From Glandiceps talaboti (lineage: Eukaryota > Hemichordata > Enteropneusta > Spengelidae): a stretch of 64,000 nt of DNA. A program made the translations under genes and the position numbers. The notes beneath the pieces were generated by a model. The model was not told the origin of the DNA, searched no databases, and saw only the letters and a list, made by a program, of their open reading frames with translations. The stretch spans positions 1 to 64,000 of the forward strand of contig NC_135567.1 in the NCBI RefSeq assembly GCF_964340395.1. Reading direction: 5' to 3'. Positions 50,283 to 62,900 of the stretch are shown here, piece after piece (position 1 is the stretch's first letter; each line of letters opens with the position of its first letter).

Positions 50283-51922
50283 CGGTCCAAACCGGTCGAA
50301 AACCCATCCAAACTGCTCCATAACCAGTGCAAACAAGTCAAAACTGATCAAAACCAGTCAACACCGGTTTAAAACCGATCAAAACTGATCAAATCTGGTG
50401 AAAACCTGTCGCAAACCGGTTTAAAACCAGTGAAAACTGGTCAAAACCTGTGCAAACAGGTCAAACCTCTCCAAACCGGTCAAAAACCTATCCAAACCTG
50501 TCCAAAATAGGTGCAAACAACTCAAAACCGTCAAAACCAGTCAAAACTTGTCCAAACCTGTCCAAACCTGTCAAAACCGGTCCAAACCGGTCCAAAACCA
50601 GTGCAAACAAGTCAAAACTGATCAAAACCAGTCAACACCGGTTTAAAACCGGTCAAAACTGATCAAAACTGGTCAAAACCTGTCAAAACCGGTTCAAACC
50701 TGTCGAAACCTATCGAAACCAGTCCAAAACTGGTGCAAACAAGTCAAAACCGATCAAAACCAGTCAACACAGGTTTAAAACCGGTCAAAACTGATCAAAA
50801 ATGGTCAAAAGCTGTCGCAAACCGGTTTAAAACAAGTGAAAACTGGTCAAAACCTGTGCAAACCTGTCAAACCGGTCCAAACCAGTCAAAAATAGGTGCA
50901 AACAACTCAAAACCCGTCAAAACCGATCAAAACTTGTCAAAACCTGTCCAAACCTTTCAAAACCGGTCCAAACCGGTCGAAAACCCATCCAAACTGGTCC
51001 AAAAGCAGTGCAAACAAGTCAAAACCGATCAAAACCAGTCAACACAGGTTTAAAACCGGTCAAAACTGATCAAAAGTGGTCAAAACCTGTCGCAAACCGG
51101 TTTAAAACCAGTGAAAACTGGTCAAAACCTGTGCAAACCTGTCAAACCGGTCAAAACAGGTCCAAAATAGGTGCAAACAACTCAAAACCCGTCAAAACCG
51201 ATCAAAACTTGTCAAAACCTGTCAAAACCTTTCAGAAACCGGTCCAAACCGGTCGAAAACCCATCCAAACTGGTCAAAAACCAGTGCAAACAAGTCAAAA
51301 CTGATCAAAATCAGTCAACACTGGTTTAAAACCGGTCAAAACTGATCAAAACTGGTCAAAACCTGTCAAAACCGGTTCAAACCTGTCGAAACCTATCGAA
51401 ACCAGTCCAAAACTGGTGCAAACAAGTCAAAACCGATCAAAACCAGTCAACACAGGTTTAAAACCGGTCAAAACTGATCAAAAATGGTCAAAAGCTGTCG
51501 CAAACCGGTTTAAAACAAGTCAAAACTGGTCAAAACCTGTGCAAACCTGTCAAACCGGTCCAAACCAGTCAAAAATAGGTGCAAACAACTCAAAACCCGT
51601 CAAAACCGATCAAAACTTGTCAAAACCTGTCCAAACCTTTCAAAACCGGTTCAAACCGGTCGAAAACCCATCCAAACTGGTCCAAAACCAGTGCAAACAA
51701 GTCAAAACCGATCAAAACCAGTCAAAACAGGTTTAAAACCGGTCAAAACTGATCAAAACTGGTCAAAACCTGTCGCAAACCGGTTTAAAACCAGTGAAAA
51801 CTGGTCAAAACCTGTGCAAACCTGTCAAACCGGTCCAAACCGGTCCAATATAGGTGCAAACAACTCAAAACCCGTCAAAACCGATCAAAACTTGTCAAAA
51901 CCTGTCAAAACCTTTCAGAAAC
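50283..51922. repeat. 1641-bp-type unit, first copy (super-repeat copy 2)
   Basis: Counterpart of the 30.8-32.4 kb unit. Its left edge reaches further than in copy 1: AACTGCTCCATAACC at 50,311 recurs 1640 bp later at 51,951, whereas copy 1 has CTGCTCCAAAACC in the first position. The 1640 bp value reflects a 1-bp loss (CTCAAAACCGTC near 50,521). Confidence 0.8.
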
Positions 51923-53554
51923 CGGTCCAAACCGGTCGAAAACCCATCCAAACTGCTCCATAACCAGTGCAAACAAGTCAAAACTGATCAAAACCAGTCA
52001 ACACCGGTTTAAAACCGATCAAAACTGATCAAATCTGGTGAAAACCTGTCGCAAACCGGTTTAAAACCAGTGAAAACTGGTCAAAACCTGTGCAAACAGG
52101 TCAAACCTCTCCAAACCGGTCAAAAACCTATCCAAACCTGTCCAAAATAGGTGCAAACAACTCAAAACCCGTCAAAACCAGTCAAAACTTGTCCAAACCT
52201 GTCCAAACCGGTCCAAACCGGTCCAAAACCAGTGCAAACAAGTCAAAACTGATCAAAACCAGTCAACACCGGTTTAAAACCGGTCAAAACTGATCAAAAC
52301 TGGTCAAAACCTGTCAAAACCGGTTCAAACCTGTCGAAACCTATCGAAACCAGTCCAAAACTGGTGCAAACAACTCAAAACCGATCAAAACCAGTCAACA
52401 CAGGTTTAAAACCGGTCAAAACTGATCAAAAATGGTCAAAAGCTGTCGCAAACCGGTTTAAAACAAGTGAAAACTGGTCAAAACCTGTGCAAACCTGTCA
52501 AACCGGTCCAAACCAGTCAAAAATAGGTGCAAACAACTCAAAACCCGTCAAAACCGATCAAAACTTGTCAAAACCTGTCCAAACCTTTCAAAACCGGTCC
52601 AAACCGGTCGAAAACCCATCCAAACTGGTCCAAAACCAGTGCAAACAAGTCAAAACCGATCAAAACCAGTCAACACAGGTTTAAAACCGGTCAAAACTGA
52701 TCAAAACTGGTCAAAACCTGTCGCAAACCGGTTTAAAACCAGTGAAAACTGGTCAAAACCTGTGCAAACCTGTCAAACCGGTCAAAACAGGTCCAAAATA
52801 GGTGCAAACAACTCAAAACCCGTCAAAACCGATCAAAACTTGTCAAAACCTGTCAAAACCTTTCAGAAACCGGTCCAAACCGGTCGAAAACCCATCCAAA
52901 CTGGTCAAAAACCAGTGCAAACAAGTCAAAACTGATCAAAATCAGTCAACACTGGTTTAAAACCGGTCAAAACTGATCAAAACTGGTCAAAACCTGTCAA
53001 AACCGGTTCAAACCTGTCGAAACCTATCGAAACCAGTCCAAAACTGGTGCAAACCGGTCAAAACCGATCAAAACCAGTCAACACAGGTTTAAAACCGGTC
53101 AAAACTGATCAAAAATGGTCAAAAGCTGTCGCAAACCGGTTTAAAACAAGTGAAAACTGGTCAAAACCTGTGCAAACCTGTCAAACCGGTCCAAACCAGT
53201 CAAAAATAGGTGCAAACAACTCAAAACCCGTCAAAACCGATCAAAACTTGTCCAAACCTGTCCAAACCTTTCAAAACCGGTTCAAACCGGTCGAAAACCC
53301 ATCCAAACTGGTCCAAAACCAGTGCAAACAAGTCAAAACCGATCAAAACCAGTCAAAACAGGTTTAAAACCGGTCAAAACTGATCAAAACTGGTCAAAAC
53401 CTGTCGCAAACCGGTTTAAAACCAGTGAAAACTGGTCAAAACCTGTGCAAACCTGTCAAACCGGTCCAAACCGTTCCAATATAGGTGCAAACAACTCAAA
53501 ACCCGTCAAAACCGATCAAAACTTGTCAAAACCTGTCAAAACCTTTCAGAAACC
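51923..53554. repeat. 1631-bp unit, second copy (super-repeat copy 2)
   Basis: Equivalent to 32,437-34,077 but exactly one decamer shorter. At about 52,191-52,230 there is one fewer unit than at 32,571-32,620. It is a clean example of single-decamer slippage after the 20-kb duplication. Confidence 0.82.
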
Positions 53555-54861
53555 GGTCCAAACCGGTCGAAAACCCATCCAAACTGCTCCATAACCAGTG
53601 CAAACAAGTCAAAACTGATCAAAACCAGTCAACACCGGTTTAAAACCGATCAAAACTGATCAAATCTGGTGAAAACCTGTCGCAAACCGGTTTAAAACCA
53701 GTGAAAACTGGTCAAAACCTGTGCAAACAGGTCAAACCTCTCCAAACCGGTCAAAAACCTATCCAAACCTGTCCAAAATAGGTGCAAACAACTCAAAACC
53801 CGTCAAAACCAGTCAAAACTTGTCCAAACCTGTCCAAACCTGTCCAAACCGGTCCAAACCGGTCCAAAACCAGTGCAAACAAGTCAAAACTGATCAAAAC
53901 CAGTCAACACCGGTTTAAAACCGGTCAAAACTGATCAAAACTGGTCAAAACCTGTCAAAACCGGTTCAAACCTGTCGAAACCTATCGAAACCAGTCCAAA
54001 ACTGGTGCAAACAAGTCAAAACCGATCAAAACCAGTCAACACAGGTTTAAAACCGGTCAAAACTGATCAAAAATGGTCAAAAGCTGTCGCAAACCGGTTT
54101 AAAACAAATGAAAACTGGTCAAAACCTGTGCAAACCGGTCAAACCGGTCCAAACCGGTCCAATATAGGTGCAAACAACTCAAAACCCGTCAAAACCGATC
54201 AAAACTTGTCAAAACCTGTCAAAACCTTTCAGAAACCGGTCCAAACCGGTCGAAAACCCATCCAAACTGCTCCATAACCAGTGCAAACAAGTCAAAACCG
54301 ATCAAAACCAGTCAAAACAGGTTTAAAACCGGTCAAAACTGATCAAAACTGGTCAAAACCTGTCGCAAACCGGTTTAAAACCAGTGAAAACTGGTCAAAA
54401 CCTGTGCAAACCTGTTAAACCGGTCCAAACCGGTCCAATATAGGTGCAAACAACTCAAAACCCGTCAAAACCGATCAAAACTTGTCAAAACCTGTCAAAA
54501 CCTTTCAGAAACCGGTCCAAACCGGTCGAAAACCAATCCAAACTGGTCAAAAACCAGTGCAAACAAGTGAAAACTGATCAAAATCAGTCAACACTGGTTT
54601 AAAACCGGTCAAAACTGATCAAAACTGGTCAAAACCTGTCAAAACCGGTTCAAACCTGTCGAAACCTATCGAAACCAGTCCAAAACTGGTGCAAACAAGT
54701 CAAAACCGATCAAAACCAGTCAACACAGGTTTAAAACCGGTCAAAACTGATCAAAACTGGTCAAAACCTGTCGCAAACCGGTTTGAAACCAGTGAAAACT
54801 TGTCAAAACCTGTGCAAACCTGTCAAACCGGTAAAAAATAGGTGCAAACAACTCAAAACCC

Positions 54862-57149
54862 GTCAAAACCGATCAAAACTTGTCAAAACCAGTCAAAACC
54901 TTTCAAAACCGGTCCAAACCGGTCGAAAACCAGTGCAAACAAGTCAAAACTGATCAAAACCAGTCAACACTGGTTTTAAACCAGTCAAAACTGATCAAAA
55001 CTGGTCAAAACCTGTGCAAACATATCAAAACCGGTCCAAAACCTGTCCAAACCGGTCCAAACCTGTCCAAAACCATTCCAAACCGGTCACAACCTGTCCA
55101 AACCGGTCCAAAACCATTGCAAACAAGACAAAAAGGGTCAAAACTTGTCCATACCGGTTTTAAACCAGTCAAATCCGATCATAATTAGTTAAAACATAAA
55201 CAATACTGTCAAAACCCGACCAAACCGCAAACCGGTCGACACCTGTCCAAACCTGTTCTGTACAGGTTTAAATGAATCAAAACCTGTGCAAACTTGTCCA
55301 AACGGTCCAAACCGGTCGAAAACCTATCCAAGGCGGACCAAAACTGGTGAAAATGAGTCAATACCGGTCAAAATCTTCCAAATTGGTTATATACAGGTGA
55401 AAACAGATCAAAACTAGTCAAAACCTGTCAAAACTAGTTCAAACCTGTCGAAACCTATCGAAACCATTCCAAAACTGGTGAAAACAAGTCAAAACCGATC
55501 GAAACCAGTCAACACCGGTTTAAAACCGGTCAAACCTGATTAAAACTGGTCAAAACCTGTCGCAAACCGGTTTAAAACAAGTGAAAACTGGTCAAAACCT
55601 GTGTAAACAGGTCAAACCGGTCAAAAACCTATCCAAACCTGTCCAAAATAGGTGCAAACAACTCAAAACACGTCAAAACCAGTCAAAACTTGTCAAAACC
55701 TGTCCAAACCGGTCCAAACCGATCGAAAACTTATCCAAACCGGTCCAAAACCAGTGCAAAGAAGTCAAAACTGATCAAAACCAGTCAACACCGGTTTAAA
55801 ACCGGTCAAAACTGATCAAAACTGGTCAAAACCTGTCAAAACCGGTTCAAACCTGTCGAAACCTATCGAAACCAGTCCAAAACTGGTACAAACAAGTCAA
55901 AACCGATCAAAACCAGTCAACACAGGTTTAAAACCGGTCAAAACTGATCAAAACTGGTCAAAAGCTGTCGCAAACCGGTTTAAAACCAGTGAAAACTGGT
56001 CAAAACCTGTGCAAACCTGTCAAACCGGTCAAAACCGGTCAAAGATAGGTGCAAACAACTCAAAACCCGTCAAAACCGATCAAAACTTGTCAAAACCTGT
56101 CCAAACTTTTCAAAACCGGTCCAAACCGGTCGAAAACCCATCCAAACTGGTCCAAAACCAGTGCAAACAAGTCAAAACTGATCAAAACCAGTCAACACCG
56201 GTTTAAAACCGATCAAAACTGGTCAAAACCTGTCGCAAACCGGTTTAAAACCAGTGAAAACTGTTCAAAACCTGTGCAAACAGGTCAAACCTCTCCAAAC
56301 CGGTCAAAAACCTATCCAAACCTGTCCAAAATAGGTGGAAACAACTCAAAACCCGTCAAAACCAGTCAAAACTTGTCCAAACCTGTCCAAACCTGTCAAA
56401 ACCGGTCCAAACCGGTCCAAAACCAGTGCAAACAAGTCAAAACTGATCAAAACCAGTCAACACCGGTTTAAAACCGGTCAAAACTGATCAAAACTGGTCA
56501 AAACCTGTCAAAACCGGTTCAAACCTGTCGAAACCTATCGAAACCAGTCCAAAACTGGTGCAAACAAGTCAAAACCGATCAAAACCAGTCAACACAGGTT
56601 TAAAACCGGTCAAAAATGGTCAAAAATGGTAAAAGCCTGTCGCAAACCGGTTTAAAACCAGTCAAAACTAGTCAAAACCTGTGCAAACCGGTCCAAACCG
56701 GTCAAAAATAGGTGCAAACAACTCAAAACCCGTCAAAACCGATCAAAACTTGTCCAAACCTGTCCAAACCTTTCAAAACCGGTCCAAACCGGTCGAAAAC
56801 CCATCCAAACTGGTCCAAAACCAGTGCAAACAAGTCAAAACTGATCAAAACCAGTCAACACCGGTTTAAAACCGATCAAAACTGATCAAAACTGGTTAAA
56901 ACCTGTCGCAAACCGGTTTAAAACCAGTGAAAACTGTTCAAAACCTGTGCAAACAGGTCAAACCTCTCCAAACCGGTCAAAAACCTATCCAAACCTGTCC
57001 AAAATAGGTGCAAACAACTCAAAACCCGTCAAAACCAGTCAAAACTTGTCCAAACCTGTCCAAACCTGTCCAAACCGGTCCAAACCGGTCCAAAACCAGT
57101 GCAAACAAGTCAAAACTGATCAAAACTAGTCAACACCGGTTTAAAACCG
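54862..57149. repeat. 2288-bp tandem unit, first copy
   Basis: Contains the module at 55,179, which has TTTAAATGAATC and AAACTTGTCC. Its private variants (AACACGTCAAAACC near 55,667, GATCGAAAACTTATCC near 55,721, AATAGGTGGAAAC near 56,331) all recur 2288 bp later. Confidence 0.88.
55179..55398 (+). repeat. 220-bp module 35
   Basis: GAATC subtype, 5833 bp after module 34, the longest gap between modules in the window. Confidence 0.9.
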
Positions 57150-59437
57150 GTCAAAACCGATCAAAACTTGTCAAAACCTGTCGAAACCTTTCAAAACCGG
57201 TCCAAACCGGTCGAAAACCAGTGCAAACAAGTCAAAACTGATCAAAACCAGACAACACTGGTTTTAAACCGGTCAAAACTGATCAAAACTGGTCAAAACC
57301 TGTGCAAACATATCAAAACCGGTCCAAAACCTGTCCAAACCGGTCCAAACCTGTCCAAAACCATTCCAAACCGGTCACAACCTGTCCAAACCGGTCCAAA
57401 ACCATTGCAAACAAGACAAAAAGGGTCAAAACTTGTCCATACCGGTTTTAAACCAGTCAAATCCGATCATAATTAGTTAAAACATAAACAATACTGTCAA
57501 AACCCGACCAAACCGCAAACCGGTCGACACCTGTCCAAACCTGTTCTGTACAGGTTTAAATGAATCAAAACCTGTGCAAACTTGTCCAAACGGTCCAAAC
57601 CGGTCGAAAACCTATCCAAGGCGGACCAAAACTGGTGAAAATGAGTCAATACCGGTCAAAATCTTCCAAATTGGTTATATACAGGTGAAAACAGATCAAA
57701 ACTAGTCAAAACCTGTCAAAACTAGTTCAAACCTGTCGAAACCTATCGAAACCATTCCAAAACTGGTGAAAACAAGTCAAAACCGATCGAAACCAGTCAA
57801 CACCGGTTTAAAACCGGTCAAACCTGATTAAAACTGGTCAAAACCTGTCGCAAACCGGTTTAAAACAAGTGAAAACTGGTCAAAACCTGTGTAAACAGGT
57901 CAAACCGGTCAAAAACCTATCCAAACCTGTCCAAAATAGGTGCAAACAACTCAAAACACGTCAAAACCAGTCAAAACTTGTCAAAACCTGTCCAAACCGG
58001 TCCAAACCGATCGAAAACTTATCCAAACCGGTCCAAAACCAGTGCAAAGAAGTCAAAACTGATCAAAACCAGTCAACACCGGTTTAAAACCGGTCAAAAC
58101 TGATCAAAACTGGTCAAAACCTGTCAAAACCGGTTCAAACCTGTCGAAACCTATCGAAACCAGTCCAAAACTGGTACAAACAAGTCAAAACCGATCAAAA
58201 CCAGTCAACACAGGTTTAAAACCGGTCAAAACTGATCAAAACTGGTCAAAAGCTGTCGCAAACCGGTTTAAAACCAGTGAAAACTGGTCAAAACCTGTGC
58301 AAACCTGTCAAACCGGTCAAAACCGGTCAAAGATAGGTGCAAACAACTCAAAACCCGTCAAAACCGATCAAAACTTGTCAAAACCTGTCCAAACTTTTCA
58401 AAACCGGTCCAAACCGGTCGAAAACCCATCCAAACTGGTCCAAAACCAGTGCAAACAAGTCAAAACTGATCAAAACCAGTCAACACCGGTTTAAAACCGA
58501 TCAAAACTGGTCAAAACCTGTCGCAAACCGGTTTAAAACCAGTGAAAACTGTTCAAAACCTGTGCAAACAGGTCAAACCTCTCCAAACCGGTCAAAAACC
58601 TATCCAAACCTGTCCAAAATAGGTGGAAACAACTCAAAACCCGTCAAAACCAGTCAAAACTTGTCCAAACCTGTCCAAACCTGTCAAAACCGGTCCAAAC
58701 CGGTCCAAAACCAGTGCAAACAAGTCAAAACTGATCAAAACCAGTCAACACCGGTTTAAAACCGGTCAAAACTGATCAAAACTGGTCAAAACCTGTCAAA
58801 ACCGGTTCAAACCTGTCGAAACCTATCGAAACCAGTCCAAAACTGGTGCAAACAAGTCAAAACCGATCAAAACCAGTCAACACAGGTTTAAAACCGGTCA
58901 AAAATGGTCAAAAATGGTAAAAGCCTGTCGCAAACCGGTTTAAAACCAGTCAAAACTAGTCAAAACCTGTGCAAACCGGTCCAAACCGGTCAAAAATAGG
59001 TGCAAACAACTCAAAACCCGTCAAAACCGATCAAAACTTGTCCAAACCTGTCCAAACCTTTCAAAACCGGTCCAAACCGGTCGAAAACCCATCCAAACTG
59101 GTCCAAAACCAGTGCAAACAAGTCAAAACTGATCAAAACCAGTCAAAACCGGTTTAAAACCGATCAAAACTGATCAAAACTGGTTAAAACCTGTCGCAAA
59201 CCGGTTTAAAACCAGTGAAAACTGTTCAAAACCTGTGCAAACAGGTCAAACCTCTCCAAACCGGTCAAAAACCTATCCAAACCTGTCCAAAATAGGTGCA
59301 AACAACTCAAAACCCGTCAAAACCAGTCAAAACTTGTCCAAACCTGTCCAAACCTGTCCAAACCGGTCCAAACCGGTCCAAAACCAGTGCAAACAAGTCA
59401 AAACTGATCAAAACTAGTCAACACCGGTTTAAAACCG
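57150..59437. repeat. 2288-bp tandem unit, second copy
   Basis: Near-identical to 54,862-57,149. The periodicity runs on to about 59,705, where AAAAAAGATCAAAACC replaces AAAAAGGGTCAAAACT and the next module belongs to another subtype. Total duplicated tract is about 2.1 copies. Confidence 0.88.
57467..57686 (+). repeat. 220-bp module 36
   Basis: Copy of module 35 exactly 2288 bp downstream. Confidence 0.9.
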
Positions 59438-59754
59438 GTCAAAACCGATCAAAACTTGTCAAAACCTGTCGAAACCTTTCAAAACCGGTCCAAGCCGGTC
59501 GAAAACCAGTGCAAACAAGTCAAAACTGATCAAAACCAGACAACACTGGTTTTAAACCGGTCAAAACTGATCAAAACTGGTCAAAACCTGTGCAAACATA
59601 TCAAAACCGGTCCAAAACCTGTCCAAACCGGTCCAAACCTGTCCAAAACCATTCCAAACCGGTCACAACCTGTCCAAACCGGTCCAAAACCATTGCAAAC
59701 AAGACAAAAAAGATCAAAACCTGTCCATACCGGTTTTAAACCAGTCAAATCCGA

Positions 59755-59974
59755 TCATAATTAGTTAAAACATAAACAATACTGTCAAAACCCGACCAAA
59801 CCGCAAACCGGTCGACACCTGTCCAAACCTGTTCTGTACAGGTTTAAATGAGTCAAAACCTGTGCAAACCTGTCCAGACGGTCCAAACCGGTCGAAAACC
59901 TATCCAAGGCGGACCAAAACTGGTGAAAATGAGTCAATACCGGTCAAAACCTTCCAAATTGGTTATAAACAGGT
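59755..59974 (+). repeat. 220-bp module 37
   Basis: CCTGTCCAGACGGTCC and a TTATAAAC tail. It is again 2288 bp downstream but of the other subtype, so the duplicated tract ended just before it. Confidence 0.9.
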
Positions 59975-62900
59975 GAAAACTGATCAAAGCTGGTCAAAAC
60001 CTGTCAAAACTGGTCCAAACCTGTCGAAACCTATTGAAACCAGTCCAAAACTGGTGAAAACAAGTCAAAACCGATCAAAACCAGTCAACACCGGTTTAAA
60101 ACCGGTCAAACCTGATCAAAACTGGTCAAAACCTGTCGCAAACCTTTTTAAAACCAGTGAAAACTGGTCAAAACCTGTGCAAACAGGTCAAACCGGTCCA
60201 AACCGGTCAAAAACCTATCCAAACCTGTCCAAAATAGGTGCAAACAACTCAAAACCCGTCAAAACTAGTCAAAACTTGTCCAAACCGGTCCAAACCTGTC
60301 CAAACAGGTCCAAACCGGTCGAAAACCTATCCAAACCGTTCCAAAACCAGTGCAAACAAGTCAAAACTGATCAAAACCAGTCAACACAGGTTTAAAACCG
60401 GTCAAAACTGATCAAAACTGGTCAAAACCTGTCGCAAACCGGTTTAAAACCAGTGAAAACTGGTCAAAACCTGTGCAAACCTGTCAAACCGGTCCAAACC
60501 GGTCAAAAATAGGTGCAAACAACTCTAAACCCGTCAAAACCGATCAAAACTTGTCCAAACCTGTCCAAACCTTTCAAAACCGGTCCAAACCGGTCGAAAA
60601 CCCATCCTAACTGGTCCAAAACCAGTGCAAACAAGTCAAAACTGATCAAAACCAGTCAACACCGGTTTAAAACCAGTCAAAACTGATCAAAACTGGTCAA
60701 AACCTGTCGCAAACCGGTTTAAAACCAGTGAAAACTGTTCAAAACCTGTGCAAACAGGTCAAACCTCTCCAAACCGGTCAAAAACCTATCCAAACCTGTC
60801 CAAAATAGGTACAAACAACTCAAAACCCGTCAAATCCAGTCAAAACTTGTTCAAACCTGTCCAAACCGGTCAAAACCGGTCCAAACCGGTCCAAAACCAG
60901 TGCAAACAAGTCAAAACTGATCAAAACCAGTCAACACCGGTTTAAAACCGGTCAAAACTGATCAAAACTGGTCAAAACATGTCAAAACCGGTTCAAACCT
61001 GTCGAAACCTATCGAAACCAGTCCAAAACTGGTGCAAACAAGTCAAAACCGATCAAAACCAGTCAACACAGGTTTAAAACCGGTCAAAACTGGTCAAAAA
61101 TGGTAAAAACCTGTCGCAAACCGGTTTAAAACAAGTGAAAACTAGTCAAAACCTGTGCAAACCTGTCAAACCGGTCCAGACCGGTCAAAAATAAGTGCAA
61201 ACAACTCAAAACCCGTCAAAACCGATCAAAACTTGTCAAAACCTGTCCAAACCTTTCAAAACCGGTCCAAACCGGTCGAAAACCCATCCAAACTGCTCCA
61301 TAACCAGTGCAAACAAGTCAAAACTGATCAAAACCAGTCAACACCGGTTTAAAACCGATCAAAACTGATCAAATCTGGTGAAAACCTGTCGCAAACCGGT
61401 TTAAAACCAGTGAAAACTGGTCAAAACCTGTGCAAACAGGTCAAACCTCTCCAAACCGGTCAAAAACCTATCCAAACCTGTCCAAAATAGGTGCAAACAA
61501 CTCAAAACCCGTCAAAACCGATCAAAACTTGTCAAAACCTGTCCAAACCTTTCAAAACCGGTCCAAACCGGTCGAAAACCCATCCAAACTGGTCCAAAAC
61601 CAGTGCAAACAAGTCAAAACCGATCAAAACCAGTCAACACAGGTTTAAAACCGGTCAAAACTGATCAAAAGTGGTCAAAACCTGTCGCAAACCGGTTTAA
61701 AACCAGTGAAAACTGGTCAAAACCTGTGCAAACCTGTCAAACCGGTCAAAACAGGTCCAAAATAGGTGCAAACAACTCAAAACCCGTCAAAACCGATCAA
61801 AACTTGTCAAAACCTGTCAAAACCTTTCAGAAACCGGTCCAAACCGGTCTAAAACCCATCCAAACTGGTCAAAAACCAGTGCAAACAAGTCAAAACTGAT
61901 CAAAATCAGTCAACACTGGTTTAAAACCGGTCAAAACTGATCAAAACTGGTCAAAACCTGTCAAAACCGGTTCAAACCTGTCGAAACCTATCGAAACCAG
62001 TCCAAAACTGGTGCAAACCGGTCAAAACCGATCAAAACCAGTCAACACAGGTTTAAAACCGGTCAAAACTGATCAAAAATGGTCAAAAGCTGTCGCAAAC
62101 CGGTTTAAAACAAGTGAAAACTGGTCAAAACCTGTGCAAACCTGTCAAACCGGTCCAAACCAGTCAAAAATAGGTGCAAACAACTCAAAACCCGTCAAAA
62201 CCGATCAAAACTTGTCAAAACCTGTCCAAACCTTTCAAAACCGGTTCAAACCGGTCGAAAACCCATCCAAACTGGTCCAAAACCAGTGCAAACAAGTCAA
62301 AACCGATCAAAACCATTCAAAACAGGTTTAAAACCGGTCAAAACTGATCAAAACTGGTCAAAACCTGTCGCAAACCGGTTTAAAACCAGTGAAAACTGGT
62401 CAAAACCTGTGCAAACCTGTCAAACCGGTCCAAACCGGTCCAATATAGGTGCAAACAACTCAAAACCCGTCAAAACCGATCAAAACTTGTCAAAACCTGT
62501 CAAAACCTTTCAGAAACCGGTCCAAACCGGTCGAAAACCCATCCAAACTGCTCCATAACCAGTGCAAACAAGTCAAAACTGATCAAAACCAGTCAACACC
62601 GGTTTAAAACCGATCAAAACTGATCAAATCTGGTGAAAACCTGTCGCAAACCGGTTTAAAACCAGTGAAAACTGGTCAAAACCTGTGCAAACAGGTCAAA
62701 CCTCTCCAAACCGGTCAAAAACCTATCCAAACCTGTCCAAAATAGGTGCAAACAACTCAAAACCCGTCAAAACCAGTCAAAACTTGTCCAAACCTGTCCA
62801 AACCTGTCCAAACCGGTCCAAACCGGTCCAAAACCAGTGCAAACAAGTCAAAACTGATCAAAACCAGTCAACACCGGTTTAAAACCGGTCAAAACTGATC

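Larger units (their letters stand above)
34247..53845. repeat. 20-kb super-repeat, copy 2
   Basis: Second copy of 13,482-34,245, 19,599 bp long. It has 9 complete modules and one truncated one. Against copy 1 it lacks one 2269-bp unit, lacks the 16,204 module (replaced by a 1149-bp mosaic), has an extra 407-bp unit near 48.0-48.4 kb, and is one decamer shorter near 52,200. Elsewhere the copies differ by scattered single-base changes, so the duplication is recent relative to divergence among modules. At 53,845 copy 2 runs on into sequence absent after copy 1. Confidence 0.92.
49566..55178. repeat. Module-free array of 275/408-bp units (second)
   Basis: Counterpart of 29,955-34,900, extended past the end of copy 2. 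Near 54,830 one decamer has been lost (CGGTAAAAAATAGG for CGGTAAAAACCGGTCAAAAATAGG type, as seen near 29,377). There is nothing but decamer-derived sequence. Confidence 0.8.
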
